Of a stretch of 64,000 nucleotides of DNA, positions 49,542 through 62,666 are shown in pieces. Position 1 is the first letter of the stretch. Each line of letters opens with the position of its first letter. The stretch is from the NCBI GenBank assembly GCA_009733575.1, contig ML769384.1, forward strand, positions 561,257-625,256, written 5' to 3'. A program made the position numbers and the translations under genes. This DNA comes from Gymnopus androsaceus JB14. Lineage: Eukaryota > Basidiomycota > Agaricomycetes > Agaricales > Omphalotaceae. Below the pieces are notes generated by a model. The model did not search any database. It had not been told where the DNA came from and worked only from the letters and a program-made list of their open reading frames with translations.

Positions 49542-49835
49542 TCAGAAAAAGTTGTTTAGTTCTTTGTTTGTACTCGAATCCATCTCGTTTCTCCACATTT
49601 GGTACAATTTCGCAGCAACCGAGAACAACAACAAGCTCAAAGCTTGATGCAGGGCGAGTAAAGGGAATGCACTGTGTAGATAGTGCAATATTTGAACAAT
49701 GAAAAGAGAGGTGAAAATTAAAGTGGGAAGCGCCGGCCAGCCAAGTCTGGGTACAGGTATCCCGGAAGAAAAGAGAGCGTGGCCTTCAAGTTCCCGCATC
49801 AGCCCTTCCCATCTTGAACTTACTCTTCTCCTCAT
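49542..49835 (-). CDS. Possible small two-helix membrane protein
   Basis: A 97-codon open frame contains LPTLIFTSLFIVQILHYLHS and LLALHQALSLLLFSVAAKLY, two likely membrane helices with a short loop, and a polar C-terminus. The ATG at 49835 lies 127 bp from the divergent ITC1-like ATG. No family is recognised; it could be a chance open frame, since its 5' half overlaps a pyrimidine-rich promoter. Confidence 0.3.
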   Translation of the reverse strand: MRRRVSSRWEGLMRELEGHALFSSGIPVPRLGWPALPTLIFTSLFIVQILHYLHSAFPLLALHQALSLLLFSVAAKLYQMWRNEMDSSTNKELNNFF

Positions 49836-49962
49836 CGGTCCAGCCCGGGCTTTTCCCCCTCAGCTTTTGTCGTTCTTCATACCCCATCCTCCTCACACTT
49901 GCTTCTCTTGCTCCTACTAGCCTCCTACTGCGCTCAATTTTCCTATTTATCTTTTCGCTTCA

Positions 49963-52900
49963 ATGCCGACCTGCCGTCGCAAGCGTGTCGTTTTGACCCA
50001 GCCCTCAGAGTCTCTCCTCAGAGCTCTCAAGACGAATCCTGATAAAGATGTCTTTTATCTCGAGAAAACTGGCGAAATCTTCGAGACTTATGAGTATGTT
50101 GTGGTTCCCCTATGTTTTTAACCCGACAGCTCATTCTTTCAGGGCTTACGCTGCGCGAATATCCTTTTATCATCTAAAACAGTTCCAATGTGAAGTTACC
50201 GGCAAAAGTGGCCTCGATTACTTTCAAGCGATAGAGAGCGAACGTTCAGAGGCCCAGACGCTGCATTCGCGTTTCTCGGAGCCTCTCAAGCCTGCCATTC
50301 TCAAAGCTGTCCAGTTCCGTACGTTCTGCATCCTGTCATCCTAGTTTGGCGCTGACTCTTGCGCGTAGAGGTCATTGGTCGTCTGGATCATCTCGTCGAA
50401 GCGGTCTTTGAGAGATTCAAAGATCGCTACTTCAAGGGCGAGAGTATGTCACCGCTCCCTTATCCTTTGTTATACCTAATCGCTCATCACCTTCCCTCGC
50501 AGGAGTCTTGGTCGATCTCAACGGTATCAAGTGAGTGACAATCGCTTTCTTTGTGTGGCGAAGATGCTCAAGAGAGCCTACAGATACTATGGCAGAGTCC
50601 ACACAGTCTATCCACCAAAGTATAGCTATGATGTAGCCGCTCGAGACGCGAACAAGCCCGATGCTGACAACTTTGACGTTGGAGGCGATCGTGCCGTTGA
50701 CGGTGAAGAGCCTCACCAGATCTATGGTGACCTCAAAATTCCTGTCAAGGAAATCAATGTCCGCGATGACCCATATATGTACTACTACTGGGTGCATCTC
50801 ACTGAACTCGAGAATAACAAAGGCGACAAGAGCAAAGGAGCCAAGTCCACCGAGGGCATGGATATGGTTGGAAGTTTGATGGAGGTTCAATGCGGTCGTA
50901 TGAGGTATGCAATCTCTATCACACCGTGTAGTATTGCTTCCTAATCTTGGGTACAGCCGCGACCGTCTTTCCTTTTCGAAATCGATTCTCCGTCGTTTCA
51001 TCCGAGACTGCGTCGACCGCGAGGCTGCAGTAGCTTCTCCCTGGACAGTCAAGCCCGCCATCGCCAAAAAGTACGGCGTGATATCCAACATGACTGAGGA
51101 CATCCGCAAGGATGTCGAAACCATTAAAAAGGGCGAGCACGACAAGCGCAAGAAGGCTTGGGAAGACAAAGAAGGTCCACCGAATAAGAAGCAGAAGAAG
51201 ATGACTGCTGCTCAGGAAGAAAGAGGTATGTACCGGTTCCTTACCATGTTCGCCTTGCTCACGGTGAAACCACAGCCATGAAGCGCGACCGAGACGCCCA
51301 GCAAAAACTTGACCAACAGAGATTGGCCCGGGAGGAAGCCGAAAAAATCGCTGCGGAAAAGAAGAAGAAGAAACCCCTCAGATATCCTACTGAAGACCTT
51401 GATGTCCGTCTGACCGACAAAGACCTCAAGGGGGGTATGAAATTAAAGAGACCCGTTCCGACAACTCATGCACTCCCGTTCAACCGCCATCCTGGCTCTT
51501 TTGAGAGCTTCCTCATGGCCTGGAACTTCCTAGTTGTTTACGGGTACGTTGTTGCTTATCTGTCCCTATCGCAGCTAATTGACACATCGACGTACAGACA
51601 AGCATTACATTTGTCTCCCTTCACTCTTGACGAGTTTGAACATGCCGTCAAACATTCGGCCGAGGATTTGCCCTGCCCACTACTGGCGGAAGTGCACTCT
51701 ACGCTGATATACAACCTGCGCACCGTGCCTTTTGCTAGACACAGCGCGGTTCTGTCCCTGCTTAAAAGGAAGGAATATCTTGAAGCAGAGGGCAAAGAGG
51801 ATGAAGAATACCTCGGTATCACCACCGATCAATTGTCTGCTGCTGTGTCTGACATTGGGAACAACTGGGAGCGTGTGCCTCTTCGACATTCAGAAGGTCG
51901 TGAAGGTTGGGAGGAGGCGCTAGTCGGATGCCTGAAAGATGTCGGTCTTTATTTCTTTGTTTTAATCGAAAGTTTAACTGATTTGTCGTTTAGCATGCGA
52001 CCAGAGAAAATTTCCCTCGTATGCGTGAAATCCTCACCAAGCTACTCTTTGCTCCCAACCCAAGCGATGCGCCAGAACAGGGCGAGTCCTCGCCCTCCAG
52101 TTCCGGAGGACCTTCTGAATCGACTCCTCCTCTTCCTCAACATTTTTCTGTAAACTCTACTCCTCGTGAACGATACTCGAAGCTCCCGGTACAAGACCGG
52201 ATAGCGATCCTCAGCTTCATGGTTAACCTTGCGATATCCAGCAAGGCTATTCATGTGCACATGGAGTCTTGTGAAGAGCAGCTCACTGCCTTTCGAAAGG
52301 AAAAGATTGAGGTGAATCGAACGAAGAAGCAATAGTAAGTGTGCTGTGTATGATTTTATCTGCTTTGTAGGTCTGACCAACTCCTGTAGCCTCGAAGAAA
52401 TGAACGTGCTCATGAGCGAAACCAAGGAGGAACCCCCTGCAGATGAAGACATCTTGATGCAAGACGCTGGTGATTTATCAGACGCCGGTTCGGATGCGTC
52501 TGGTAAATCCAAAAAAGGTGGCTCCAAGTCCAAAGACCTTCGACAAAAAGCCCAACTCCAAGCCCACTCCAAACAACGCGAAGCCGCGCGTGCTAAACAG
52601 GCGTCGGTCAAGCAAGCCTTGGCGGAACATCGGAGGTTGGACGAGGAAGTCAACAAGCTTGAGCGACGCTTGGAGGCGATCGAGAGAGAGTTTAGGAAGC
52701 TGTTGGGTGGTGTGCGGGTGAAGCCTATGGGCAAGGATCGATTCTATAATCGCATTTGGTGGTTTGACGGGCTTGGGTCTGGGTCGCTGGTTGCGAGTGG
52801 TGGGGCTACGCAGTACGGCGCTGGGAGGATTTTCATTCAGGGCCCGAGTGAATCCGATCTGGATCTCATGATGCGACGTGTGGGTGACGATGTTCCTTTG

Positions 52901-53326
52901 CAAACGCGTCGTTTGGAAGAAGAGGGTGAAGAAGGGATATTGGGTCCAGGTGATTGGGCAGTGTATTCGGATATGGAAGAGGTGTGTGTGTTTTCTGTTC
53001 GTGTTGGTTGGTTTTACTCATCGTCAATGTCGTGCAGCTCGAAGAATTCCTTGCCTGGTTAAATCCAAAAGGCCAGAGAGAAATAGCCCTCAAGCAAGCG
53101 CTGACTAGATGGTGGATTCATATTTCAGCAGGTGTTAAGCGGCGACTGCAGGTGTGTTTGCATCTTTTGTACTTGATTCCATGCGCTCATGCTTCCATAG
53201 GATTTGAACACACATGCGAAGCTCCCAGAGGCGCGACGCAGTGCCCGCACCACCAAGGTTGGCCATGATATATCCAGAGATCCATATATGATGTGGACCA
53301 ATAAACGAGCTGTCAACGCTACCTAA
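49963..53326 (+). CDS. ITC1: ISWI chromatin-remodelling subunit ITC1/ACF1-like
   Basis: Starts MPTCRRKRVVLTQPSESLLR, then VFYLEKTGEIFETYEAYAAR ISFYHLKQFQCEVTGKSGLD YFQAIESE, the WAC domain. DRYFKGERVLVDLNGIKYYG RVHTVYPPK, a WHIM/DDT-type block around FNRHPGSFESFLMAWNFLVV YGQALHLSPFTLDEFEHAVK HS, MREILTKLLFAP, and QDRIAILSFMVNLAISSKAI follow. LDEEVNKLERRLEAIEREFR KLLGGVRVKPMGKDRFYNRI WWFDG comes after. It ends RTTKVGHDISRDPYMMWTNK RAVNAT-stop. WAC plus DDT plus WHIM is the layout of ACF1/ITC1, which bind the ISW2/ISWI ATPase and space nucleosomes. Ten or so introns all join in frame and no shift is seen. Confidence 0.88.
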
Positions 53327-53456
53327 TTCTTGTTACTTTATGTTCTAGTTAATGAATCCGGCGTGGGTCTTGGAAGTTCATGATAATAGATCGCCTCGTC
53401 TTTTCTGTTCTTGTTTTCATCGTACATACCAGTTTTGGAACCAAATGTATTGTACA

Positions 53457-54188
53457 TTACTCAATGTAGTTATTCTCAATGGTATTCTGAACTGGACGGC
53501 AGGTATGAGGACAGTTTACAACAACAACAAAAACAAGTCAAGTTTGAAAAAACTAGTACCAAACATCCATGGTCAGATTATGCTTGGTTGCGCAAAACTA
53601 GGTTCAAAATCAGTATCCAGACGAGCGCAAGAGACAAAGATATGGACGCACCGAGAATAACCGAGTCCCCACTAGCAGAGAAGAACAAAATGTCAGCGCA
53701 TTGTATCAAGTCGAATCGGAGGATGGGCTTACCGAAGGAACATTTTGCTAATGAAACGATCTTTGTTGACCGGCTTCTTGTTCTTTCCTTTCGGAATTTC
53801 TGTCCACATCTACGAGATTCCCGTCAGATTACCTCTGCGACAGACAGCTGGATACAGACCTCCTTGACATTCTCAAGAACCTACAAAAAGTATCATGAGC
53901 ATAGATCGGCACGAACGAACCTGTAGACCCCAGCTCACCATATTGCTATGCCTATCGAATGCCTTTACACGGGCAAGCAATTTCTTGTCATTTCGCAATG
54001 ATATGAGTACTTGGGCATGATTTCGGACTGCTTGTTGTAAGACTGACAGTGGACCCTGCGAGATTTCGTGTTCCTCGAGCTGCCTTAGCTGGGCCTCGTC
54101 TAGTTCTGATTTTGGGACGTGAACATATTGACTAGAAGGAATATTAGAAGATGGGTTGAAGGAGAAATTAAAAGGGATCGGACCTCAT
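53457..54188 (-). CDS. SMD2: Small nuclear ribonucleoprotein Sm D2
   Basis: A tiny first exon (ATG AG) splices to [105 protein letters not shown]. This is the Sm1 and Sm2 fold of SmD2, including the DRHSN and GDSVI blocks. SmD2 is part of the heteroheptameric Sm ring on U1, U2, U4 and U5 snRNAs in the spliceosome. Five introns; the last is about 140 nt and its 3' exon gives [14 protein letters not shown], which differs from the usual short end, so the terminal exon may be wrong. Divergent to NOP7 with 74 bp between the start codons. Confidence 0.88.
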
Positions 54189-54262
54189 GGTAGATGAAGA
54201 AGAAAGCTCAGATTAGACGCCCACTGATCAATTTTTCTTCCAAACTTCCACTACCACTAGAT
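54189..54262. promoter_or_regulatory. 74-bp bidirectional promoter SmD2/NOP7
   Basis: Divergent start codons lie 74 bp apart, a third short shared promoter in this window. Confidence 0.45.
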
Positions 54263-56329
54263 ATGGGTCGCTTGAGGCAAAAAGGAAAGGCTGGCGCAGC
54301 CAAAGCATACGTTACTCGTTCAGCAGCTATCAAGAAGCTCCAATGCTCTCTCGCAGATTTTCGGCGGCTATGTATTTTGAAGGGTAAGCAAGTGTAAAAA
54401 AAAGTTTTCTTAGTTTCTCATCCAACTTTTGCTTTCAGGTATTTTTCCTCGTGAACCCAAAAGCCGGAAGCGTGCAAATAAAGGCTCTTCTGCGCCAACA
54501 TCCTTCTACTATGCAAAGGATATTGCCTACCTAGCGCACGAGCCAGTTCTTAGGAAGCTGAGAGAGCACAAGGCATTTGCAAAAAAATTATCTCGGGCTC
54601 TTGGTCGAGGAGAATGGAGCAGTGCTAAAAGTTTAGAGGAAAACAAGCCTGTGTACAAGCTGGATCATATCATCAAAGAAAGGTATATTGCGGTAGTACA
54701 TCCTTTCCTTCAAAATTGTAACATGTTCGTTCCAGATATCCTACCTTCATTGACGCAGTACGCGATATCGACGATGCGCTTTGCATGATCTTCCTCTTCG
54801 CTTCGCTACCTTCTAATCCTCGTATTCCGCCTTCTTTGATCGAAAACTGCTCTCGGCTCGCCGCTGAATGGCAGCTATATGTCATGCGCTCTAATTCACT
54901 GCGAAAAGCATTCCTTTCCATCAAGGGTGTCTACTACCAGGCTGAAGTTATGGACCAAACTGTGACATGGCTCATTCCATATCAATTCACTCAGACGGTG
55001 CGTTCGTCCAACGTTATTTTTCTACATTATTCTCATATTAGTTTTAAAAGATCCCAATCGACGTGGATGTTCGAGTAATGTTGACATTCCTTGAGCTGTA
55101 TCAAACCCTGCTTGGTTTTGTATTCTTCAAGCTCTACACGGATGCGGGTCTCGTGTACCCTCCTTCGTTAGACGCGAAAAAAGACGAAAGTGCGGCTGGT
55201 GTGGGATCATATCTATTGCAGGAGGTATCACAACAACCGGACAAGCCTAAAGCACCAAAAGTAAAAGTTGTAGAGGTTGAAGGTCGTCAGGTATCAGGGA
55301 AGGATGTTTACAAGACTATCAAAAACTTGGCTTCATCCTCCTCTGATTCAAATAGCATGGACGTCGATGTCCCCACTGCCGAAAATGATTCTGTCGAGAT
55401 CGAGGAAGATTTTGTCATGCAGCCTTCAAAATCAGATGCTCAAACAGCGTCTTCGTTACCTACCCTACAATCCCTAGAGGCATTGCCTCAATCAATCAAC
55501 ACCTCTCTCTTCGCTCCCTACACATTCTGGCTTTCACGCGAGACGTCTAGACCGATATTTGAATTCCTCGTTAGGTCGTTTGGTGGCAGGATAGGCTGGC
55601 CGTCATCTTCGGGCGGAGGTTCTCCATTTGACGAATCTGACGATTCTATCACGCATGTTATCATTGACCGTCCGGTCATTGAACAGGCCCAGGAGACTGA
55701 CGAGCAACGAGAACGGCGGCTAAAGCGAAAATACGTTCAACCTCAATGGGTTGTGGACTCGATAAATGCCGGTAAAATTATCCTTGAGGCCCCGTATGCG
55801 CAGGGTCAAACTCTTCCTCCTCATCTGAGTCCGTTCGGAGAATATGTGGGTGCGTATGATCCTGCTGCTATTGCGAACGAAGAAGCAGCTGCGGAAGAGG
55901 AGGAGGAAAGTGAAGAGGAAGATGTAGAGATTGAGGATGTTGAAGCAGAGGATGCGGAGGCTCTCAAGGCTATCGCCACTGCCGCCACAGAAGACGCTGC
56001 AGCATTGAGAGCCGCGGAACTGGCCGCGGAAGCGGCGGGGATTGATCCTAGTGCGTTTGAAAAGGAGGTCTCCAAGTCGCGTCGCCAGTCCAAGAAGGCT
56101 TCATCCGGCGGTGTTGATGAGGCAGAAACGGATATGAACAAGATGATGATGAGCAACAAACAAAAGAAGCTGTACGAGAAGGTGAAGTACAGCCAGAATA
56201 AACGCAACACTGAGGTATGTATAAGTATTGACTCTTTGACGTGTTGACTAACCTTGATTCTAGCGTTCAAAACTGGAAGAAAAGAAAAAGAGTCTCGAAA
56301 AGCAAAAACGCAAGGCGTCCAAAACATAG
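54263..56329 (+). CDS. NOP7: Pescadillo homologue NOP7
   Basis: Starts [20 protein letters not shown], then [32 protein letters not shown] and [80 protein letters not shown] and [20 protein letters not shown] follow. A BRCT domain ([46 protein letters not shown]) and an acidic, Lys-rich tail complete it. This is the pescadillo N-terminal domain plus BRCT layout. NOP7, with ERB1 and YTM1 (PeBoW), is needed for 60S ribosome maturation in the nucleolus. The upstream in-frame extension was rejected because the canonical start is MGRLRQKGK. All introns join in frame. Confidence 0.93.
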
Positions 56330-56522
56330 AGCCTGGCTGGTAGTTTACTTTTTATATACGCATTTTTGTATTCGCTAGGGGTGAGAGAACAATGTCACAC
56401 GAGTTATTAGCGCCTTCCATTGCCGCTCCATACTTTGAATAATTCGTTCATCATACTCTAATAACCGTCAAGCTTAACCTTGGGCGGATAGCGGATTTCT
56501 TAACTGAAATTCATCTCGCTCC

Positions 56523-59500
56523 ATGGTTGGGCTGAATCCATTTTCTTCAAAGCACAATAGTGCCCATCCGCCGCCTCCTTCCTACAAGGAAAACGATCCT
56601 TCGCCTCTCCTTTTTGCAGAAACGACGGTTACAACTACAGAAGTTGTAACGACGACCACGCAGACAACGACGCATTTCTTTTCCTTGCCGCTGTGGAAGA
56701 AGCGAGCAGCTCCATTACCGTCATTCAGCAGCAACGCGACATCTAATAGACTCAGTGACGCAGATGAGATGGGTTATCGGAGCTCTATGCTCAGAATAGA
56801 GAAGGATTTACCTCCAACTCCTGGGTCCAGTTCGCGTGAAACCTCGAGAAGGAATTCCAGAGAGGACACGTTATTTCCTCCCTCAAGTTCTGGGAGACTT
56901 TCCTTTCGGAGCATCTCCTAGGCCCTCACCAACAAGTGCTCTCGCGCAGGCATCGCTAGGTATTAGTCTCCCTCACGTTCTTCCTCAGGCTTCCGCCTCT
57001 TCATCGTCTTCCGAAATTAATAGCATCGCATTCGCATCCACGCCGTCGGCATCAGAAATTACCCAGCCCCAAAGGGACGCAGTCCATCCGTACCAAGCGA
57101 GCGGTCTCTGCTGTAGCACAGTCTGCTCCGTCAGATGTACCGAATCAGAGAAGGAACCGCGGGCTTTCCTTGGGGCCCGCAGGCTTCCTCAATTTCGGTC
57201 CAGTAGACGCGAAAGGGAAAGGAAAGGAGGTAGAGAAGGAAGTGCCCGAGACGGTCAATCATACACCAAACAAGTTGACCCGCAGATCTTCCTTCTGGTC
57301 AAGGAAAAAAGTATCTGGCTCCCTTCCCTTGGCTCGCAGAAGCGAAGCCAACCTCGTCCCTCTCCCCGCTTTACCTCCGTTCACGCCATTCAGCGTTGAT
57401 ATGCCGAAAGCAACTTCCTCATCCAGCAATGTAGAGGCCCATCCACTCAAATCTAATCACACCCGTGGTCTCTCAAGAAGTCATTCCGAAAGGGCCAGAC
57501 GTTTGCAGAAACCGCCAGAGCGCCATGCTCTGCCAAATTTGATCCTCTCAGCTCCTGACAGTCCCAGACCGGAACGAGTTAGGAGGCCCAAGACTGCAGA
57601 TGCCCCTCCTTCACCCCAATTCCTGTCTAATAGCTCTTCCGAGCGTTTCAGTTTTACTTCATCTCCTCTGGCTTCGCCTACCCTGGAGAAAGATGAAGAT
57701 ATACCTGATAATCCGCCGCCGAGAAGACCTCGAGCGCAGACCAATCCCCCGCTCCTCCGCCGCCTATCAATGAACTTGTTTTCCCCTTCAGCTAATCATC
57801 ATACTTCCCCCTCCGCTCCCGCAGTCCACTCTCCCTTGCGAACATCCACCACCAAGCCCACACCCACACCCGTACCCAAACCTCAGATAGATGAAGAATC
57901 TCCGGAAGGGTATTTGAGCCGTCTTATGGTTTCTGTTAGCAAGGCGGAAATTGGAGGGATATTGGCTTCGAGGTACAATACTTTACTGGTCACAATAACA
58001 CGCAGTGTTACTAACATTTTATAAAGTGGCGACAGCTTTCATGTCCAAGCTTTGCGGTCTTACATTGGTCGGTTTGATTTTGCAGATGACCCACTTGATG
58101 TAGCCCTACGCAGGCTACTCATGGATGTTGGTCTTCCTCGGGAGACACAGCAAATCGATCGTGTCATGGAATCCTTTGCCTCGCGGTACTTCCAACTCCA
58201 TCCTGGTCTTTTCTCCTCGGAAGGTGTGTTCGCTTTTTATCGTCTAAGATTATTGCTACTAATCAAACCCCGATCGGCGATAGACCAGCCTTATGTACTC
58301 GCATTTAGTCTGATCATGTTGCACACGGACGCTTTCAACAAGTCGAATAAACGAAAGATGACCAAAGTCGACTATATTAAAAACACTCGCATGCCCGGTG
58401 TGGCTCCGGAAGTGCTAGATGTACGTGAAACAGCTTTCGCCACACAAGTCATGGTGTTAAATTTTTAATTCAGTGTTTTTACGACAACATTGTCTTTGCA
58501 CCGTTTATATTCGTAGAGGATCCCGTCGATGTGAATGGCCAGCGGGGCTTCAGTATTGACGGCAGTCGCGCTCTATCTGCTAGTAGCTCATCTGGTAATC
58601 TCAGTGGTTCAATCTTTCTCAGCAAAGGAGCCAAGGTCGATCCATATTACCTGATCTCGAATGTGAGTTCAAATTTGCTTTTGCTATAGTCAAATAATTA
58701 ATAGAAGCACAGAATTTACTAGATCCTCTTCGAGTCGACGTCGAGATGTTCGTGCCCTTAATCAACCCATATTCCTATGAAGGCACCGGAGGTGCTTGGA
58801 ACGAAGAGGAGCTCCAGGATGCGTTTGCAAACCCCAATCTCATCGAGTTGGGCTCGTTAGATCCCGCTCGAGTAGCATCCACAACCCCGTTCTTCGGTGC
58901 AGGCGGGAGCGCAGCAGGGCCATTCGCGTTTGCGGGTGATCTCAATTTGCCAGGCTCAGATGAGACGTGGAGTCTCAAGGTAACCAAAGTTGGATTGCTG
59001 AACCGGAAAGATGACCTACTGGAAGGAGGTAGAAAGGCATCAAACCGTAAATGGAAAACCTGGAGTGTCGTATTGACTGGATCCCAACTCCTTTTCGTCC
59101 GCGATCCTGCTTGGGCTAGTGCGTTCCTCAATCAAAGCGAGGGCTCGAGGGAGAACCATGGCTACTTTCCGCAGACTGCTATGTTCAACCCCGATGAAGT
59201 GATATCGGTGAAGGATGCTGTGGCCGTCTATGACCGGTCCTATCAAAAGGTATGCCGACATTATCATATTCTCAGCGCGTTGTATATTGAATGAAACATC
59301 TCCTAGCACGATAACATCTTTCGCTTTGCGTTGGCTGACGGTCGCCAGTTCCTTTTTGGATCTTCAAGCCAGTCGGAAATGAACGAGTGGATCTCTAGGA
59401 TTAACTATGCCAGCGCGTTCAAGTCTACGGGTGTCCGAATGCGATCTGCTGGCATGTCCGGGCGAGACGTTCAGCTGACTGGGGTTGCTGCCGCCACATC

Positions 59501-60638
59501 CCACCTTCACGATCTTCAGCATAATAATCAGTCCAGGACACATTGGGATGGCGACGCGTCTCATGATCTCATGGAAATGCTATCTGGGCCGCCTATTCCT
59601 ATATCCCCGTTTAAAAAAGCACCGCCCCTCCGGAGACCCACAGCCATGAGCACCTCGTCGGAAGCAGAATCCGATGTCGCAGTAGCTCCAGAGGTCGATG
59701 GTGCCGACCAATTCAAGGCAACGTTCGACCAAGTGAAAGCAGATTTAGCTGCGGGGCGTTGTGCTTCACCAGATGGCGACTCTCCAACTGAAGAAACTCG
59801 ATCCTCCAACACACGTCTACCATCGCGTTCCCGTGTAGTTGTGTCTAAAATTCGCGATTTAGAGTCCAAGATATCAGCGGCTCAAACCCAACTCGACGCC
59901 GATATACGTTTTGTACGAAACGTAGCTACTCTTACACCGTTTCAAAGGTCGACGCGCGACCGGCTTTCGTTGGCCGTTCAGAATATATCTAAGCGCATCA
60001 TGAAATTTCGACTTGAAATTGTACGGTGTACCTGTCATCGGGACGTCCTGTATAATGACTTGGACGCCGAAGGTAAAAGCTGGAGTCGGGCCAAGAAAAT
60101 GGCCTTACGAGCAGCAACCGAAACACTACAAAGCCATCAAGGACCTTCCGTTCCTCGAATGACCCTGTCATTCCACGAATCGAATTCTATTGCTTCACCT
60201 CCAGTTTCTATACCACCAAAAACATCATATACCCCTTCTGCGCATAAATCAGAATCCACAGCAGGCTCTTTCCAATCTTTCCATTCTGCGTTTGAATTTG
60301 GGCCCCTTGATTCCGATCGTTTAGGTGGTAACAGCCCATCTAATTCTCCCAAAAATAGTAGCAGTGGTTCTTTCAATCACGACTTGTCCAAGGAGGAGGA
60401 GGAGGAGGAGGAAATTGCCCCGCTCTCGTCGAGGCCGCCAGTTGGACGCGTATCCGATGTTACTTCACACAGCGATGATATGCACCACGAAAGGTTTTAC
60501 ACTGCTCGTGAAAGTGCCGAACTGGAGCAGGCTGAGGAATGGAATAAAACCCGATGTGCTCAGCGAGTATCACTAGTTCGAGTTCCATCCGTTATTGGAC
60601 TATCAGCCCGCAAGTTTGAGCGGGATACCTCACGATGA
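56523..60638 (+). CDS. Sec7-PH Arf-GEF-like protein
   Basis: A long disordered Ser/Pro-rich N-terminus precedes a Sec7 domain (residues about 470-640): EGYLSRLMVSVSKAEIGGIL AS, VQALRSYIGRFDFADDPLDV ALRRLLMDVGLPRETQQIDR VMESFASRYFQLHPGLFSSE, DQPYVLAFSLIMLHTDAFNK SNKRKMTKVDYIKNT. A PH domain (WSLKVTKVGLLNRKDDLLEG, WSVVLTGSQLLFVRDPAW, FRFALADGRQFLFGSSSQSE MNEWISRINYASAF) and a coiled, Ser-rich tail follow. It resembles the yeast Yel1/Syt1-type Arf exchange factors of the Golgi and plasma membrane. Two one-base shifts, near 56907 and 57075, separate N-terminal low-complexity parts. The position of the catalytic Glu finger reads Val here by my alignment. Confidence 0.82.
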
Positions 60639-61135
60639 TCTCAGATGCGAAGGACTTGCCTGTATCTACATTCTTTCTAGGTAATATTATGGGTAAAGTA
60701 TAGATTAGTTTATTGTATGTGTACTATATAGTACTTGTATCGAGACCGGCCTTGGACGCCGTTTGGACTTATCGAGACCGACTGTATGCGCCACTCTGTG
60801 CGGAGCTTCCGCCACCAATAAATGGTGTTTTCGGCTTCACGTGTAACTCGCGCCAAGGGTCGACGCGTCGGCTCTGATCGCCGACTCTCTAATTCTTTAT
60901 CCCTGACTTCCAAACAGCCGGGCTGATGATTATGAGCTCGCTTAGAGTCTATATTTTGGAGCGGGGATTTTGTTTTACTGACTATTTTTTCCCTTGCTTC
61001 CCCCCATAACAGCTCTTGCTGTTGTTGAACGCCATAGTTGAAGAAAACTCTGCGCAGTTCAGCGTATCTACAGTACACCCGGCTTCCGTCTCGAGGCATC
61101 ATTTAATCTCCCCAGCAACCACCTGATTCCCTTTT
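60639..61135. other. Intergenic
   Basis: No supported coding or RNA feature between these two same-strand genes. Confidence 0.4.
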
Positions 61136-62666
61136 ATGGGTTCACTGAATTATACCCATTCCAAGTCATATCGTAACCGACTTTCACTCTTTCTCCAACT
61201 GTCAACATCCAAGAAACCATCTGCTGGTGTGTCGAGCGAGTCGTATTTCGCCAGCACACCGACTTCCTTGGATTGGTCGCAGTCAACCAGCTCTTTACTT
61301 ACTCCCAATCCTCCGTTTCTTACTTCCAACTCTAGAGCTTCAAGCCCATTGGTTCCCCGCTCCCCAATGCGTACGGATACCAGCTTCTCCGATGATCCTA
61401 TACCGCCTACGACAAACGAACTGGACGCGAGAGAAAAGGCAATGCTATTGAGGAAGGCTCGGAAACTTAGCAGAGTTTTCGGTGAAGTGCCCGACCTCCA
61501 GCGTTCTGGTGCGTATGACGCGCGTAGCAGCCATGATACTCCTACCCATCGCCGCTCTACGTCTACTCATTCCGACGTCTCGTCAAGGAAACGGGCACGT
61601 AAATCGCCCTCTCAGTCAGACTTGACTGGCTCCTATGACAGCGGTAGTCGTATGGACGAGTCGGACCGTGATAATATTCCTCCTGTTCCCCTGCTTGCTT
61701 TGGCTCGACGAGACAGTACCGACACTACATCCTCAGAGCCCACCCCGTTCCAGAGAAAGCACCGGAAAAACACATCTCTAAATATCCTGACACCGCTAAG
61801 GTCGTCAGACGACGGGCATACAACCAACTCATCATCGTCTACATCGACGACTGACATCTTGCCAAACGAATTACCAAAACATCGGAAATTGCGATCTCTA
61901 AAAGAGGAAGGCCATGCAAACGTGTTGAAGACTCGAAAGAGTTACGACTCTTCGCTGGTGAATCAAGCTGTTAAGGACAAACATTTGCAGCGAAGTAGAT
62001 CTCTGACACCGCATAAGAAGAAGGTGTTGGAGGAGTCGGACAATGCTGTGGACTTTCATCGACAGTATGTTCAGACGTTTGGCAGGATGAATCGGAGACA
62101 GGACATTCCTCAGGTTCGTTCACTGCCTCTCGGTAGAGCTCTACGCTAATACTTTGTCAATCTAGACTATTGAAACCTCCGAGCTTTCTCCTAACGCTTC
62201 AGAGACTGAAGGCGGTTCAAATTCACCCAGTAACGGCGGTGTTGAAACGCGCCGAATCTCCCTTATTTCGGTGGCGTCGTCCATTGGTCTAAACGATGCT
62301 GATGCGAACGCACTAATGTCGCCTTCGACCGCCAGCTTACACAGCATCGATACACTTTTTTCCGAATCTGCTTTTGACGACACCTTCAGGGACCGTCGGC
62401 GTAGAGCTGCAAAGCTGGCTCAGTTCTTTGGTGTTGGGTATCAGGATATCACTGCCTCGTTGCCTATACCGGATTATCTATCGGCCTCTGTGCAAAGCAT
62501 CGCCCACAGTTCCGGTGATGCATCTTTGAATATCCAATCCGAGGTGCACGTCGACATCCGGACCAACACCAAACGCTTCTGGGGCTTTGGCGATAGTCGG
62601 GGGAATCTCAAGGAGGCAGACGTGGAGGATGTTATCGGTAAATTGCGGGGACTGAAGGCTGCATGA
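61136..62666 (+). CDS. Conserved agaricomycete protein of unknown function
   Basis: Two exons (61136-62114 and 62166-62666) give about 490 residues. The first is Ser/Thr/Arg-rich with a short conserved helix LDAREKAMLLRKARKLSRVF GEVPDLQ, basic runs and DHNT-like spacers. The second has RRISLISVASSIGLNDADAN A, DRRRRAAKLAQFFGVGYQDI TASLP and a C-terminal block AEVHVDIRTNTKRFWGFGDS-like (here SEVHVDIRTNTKRFWGFG) ending VEDVIGKLRGLKAA. The paired RKARKLSRVFGEVP and RRRRAAKLAQFFGVGYQDIT motifs look like repeats of one short motif. I recall such pairing in uncharacterised mushroom proteins, with no known function. It has no membrane segment and is probably a cytosolic or nuclear regulator. Confidence 0.65.

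Noticed and set aside
55821..56327. A minus-strand Ser/Ala-rich open frame of 168 codons.
   Set aside because: It is antisense to the acidic, Lys-rich tail of NOP7 and reflects its codon composition.
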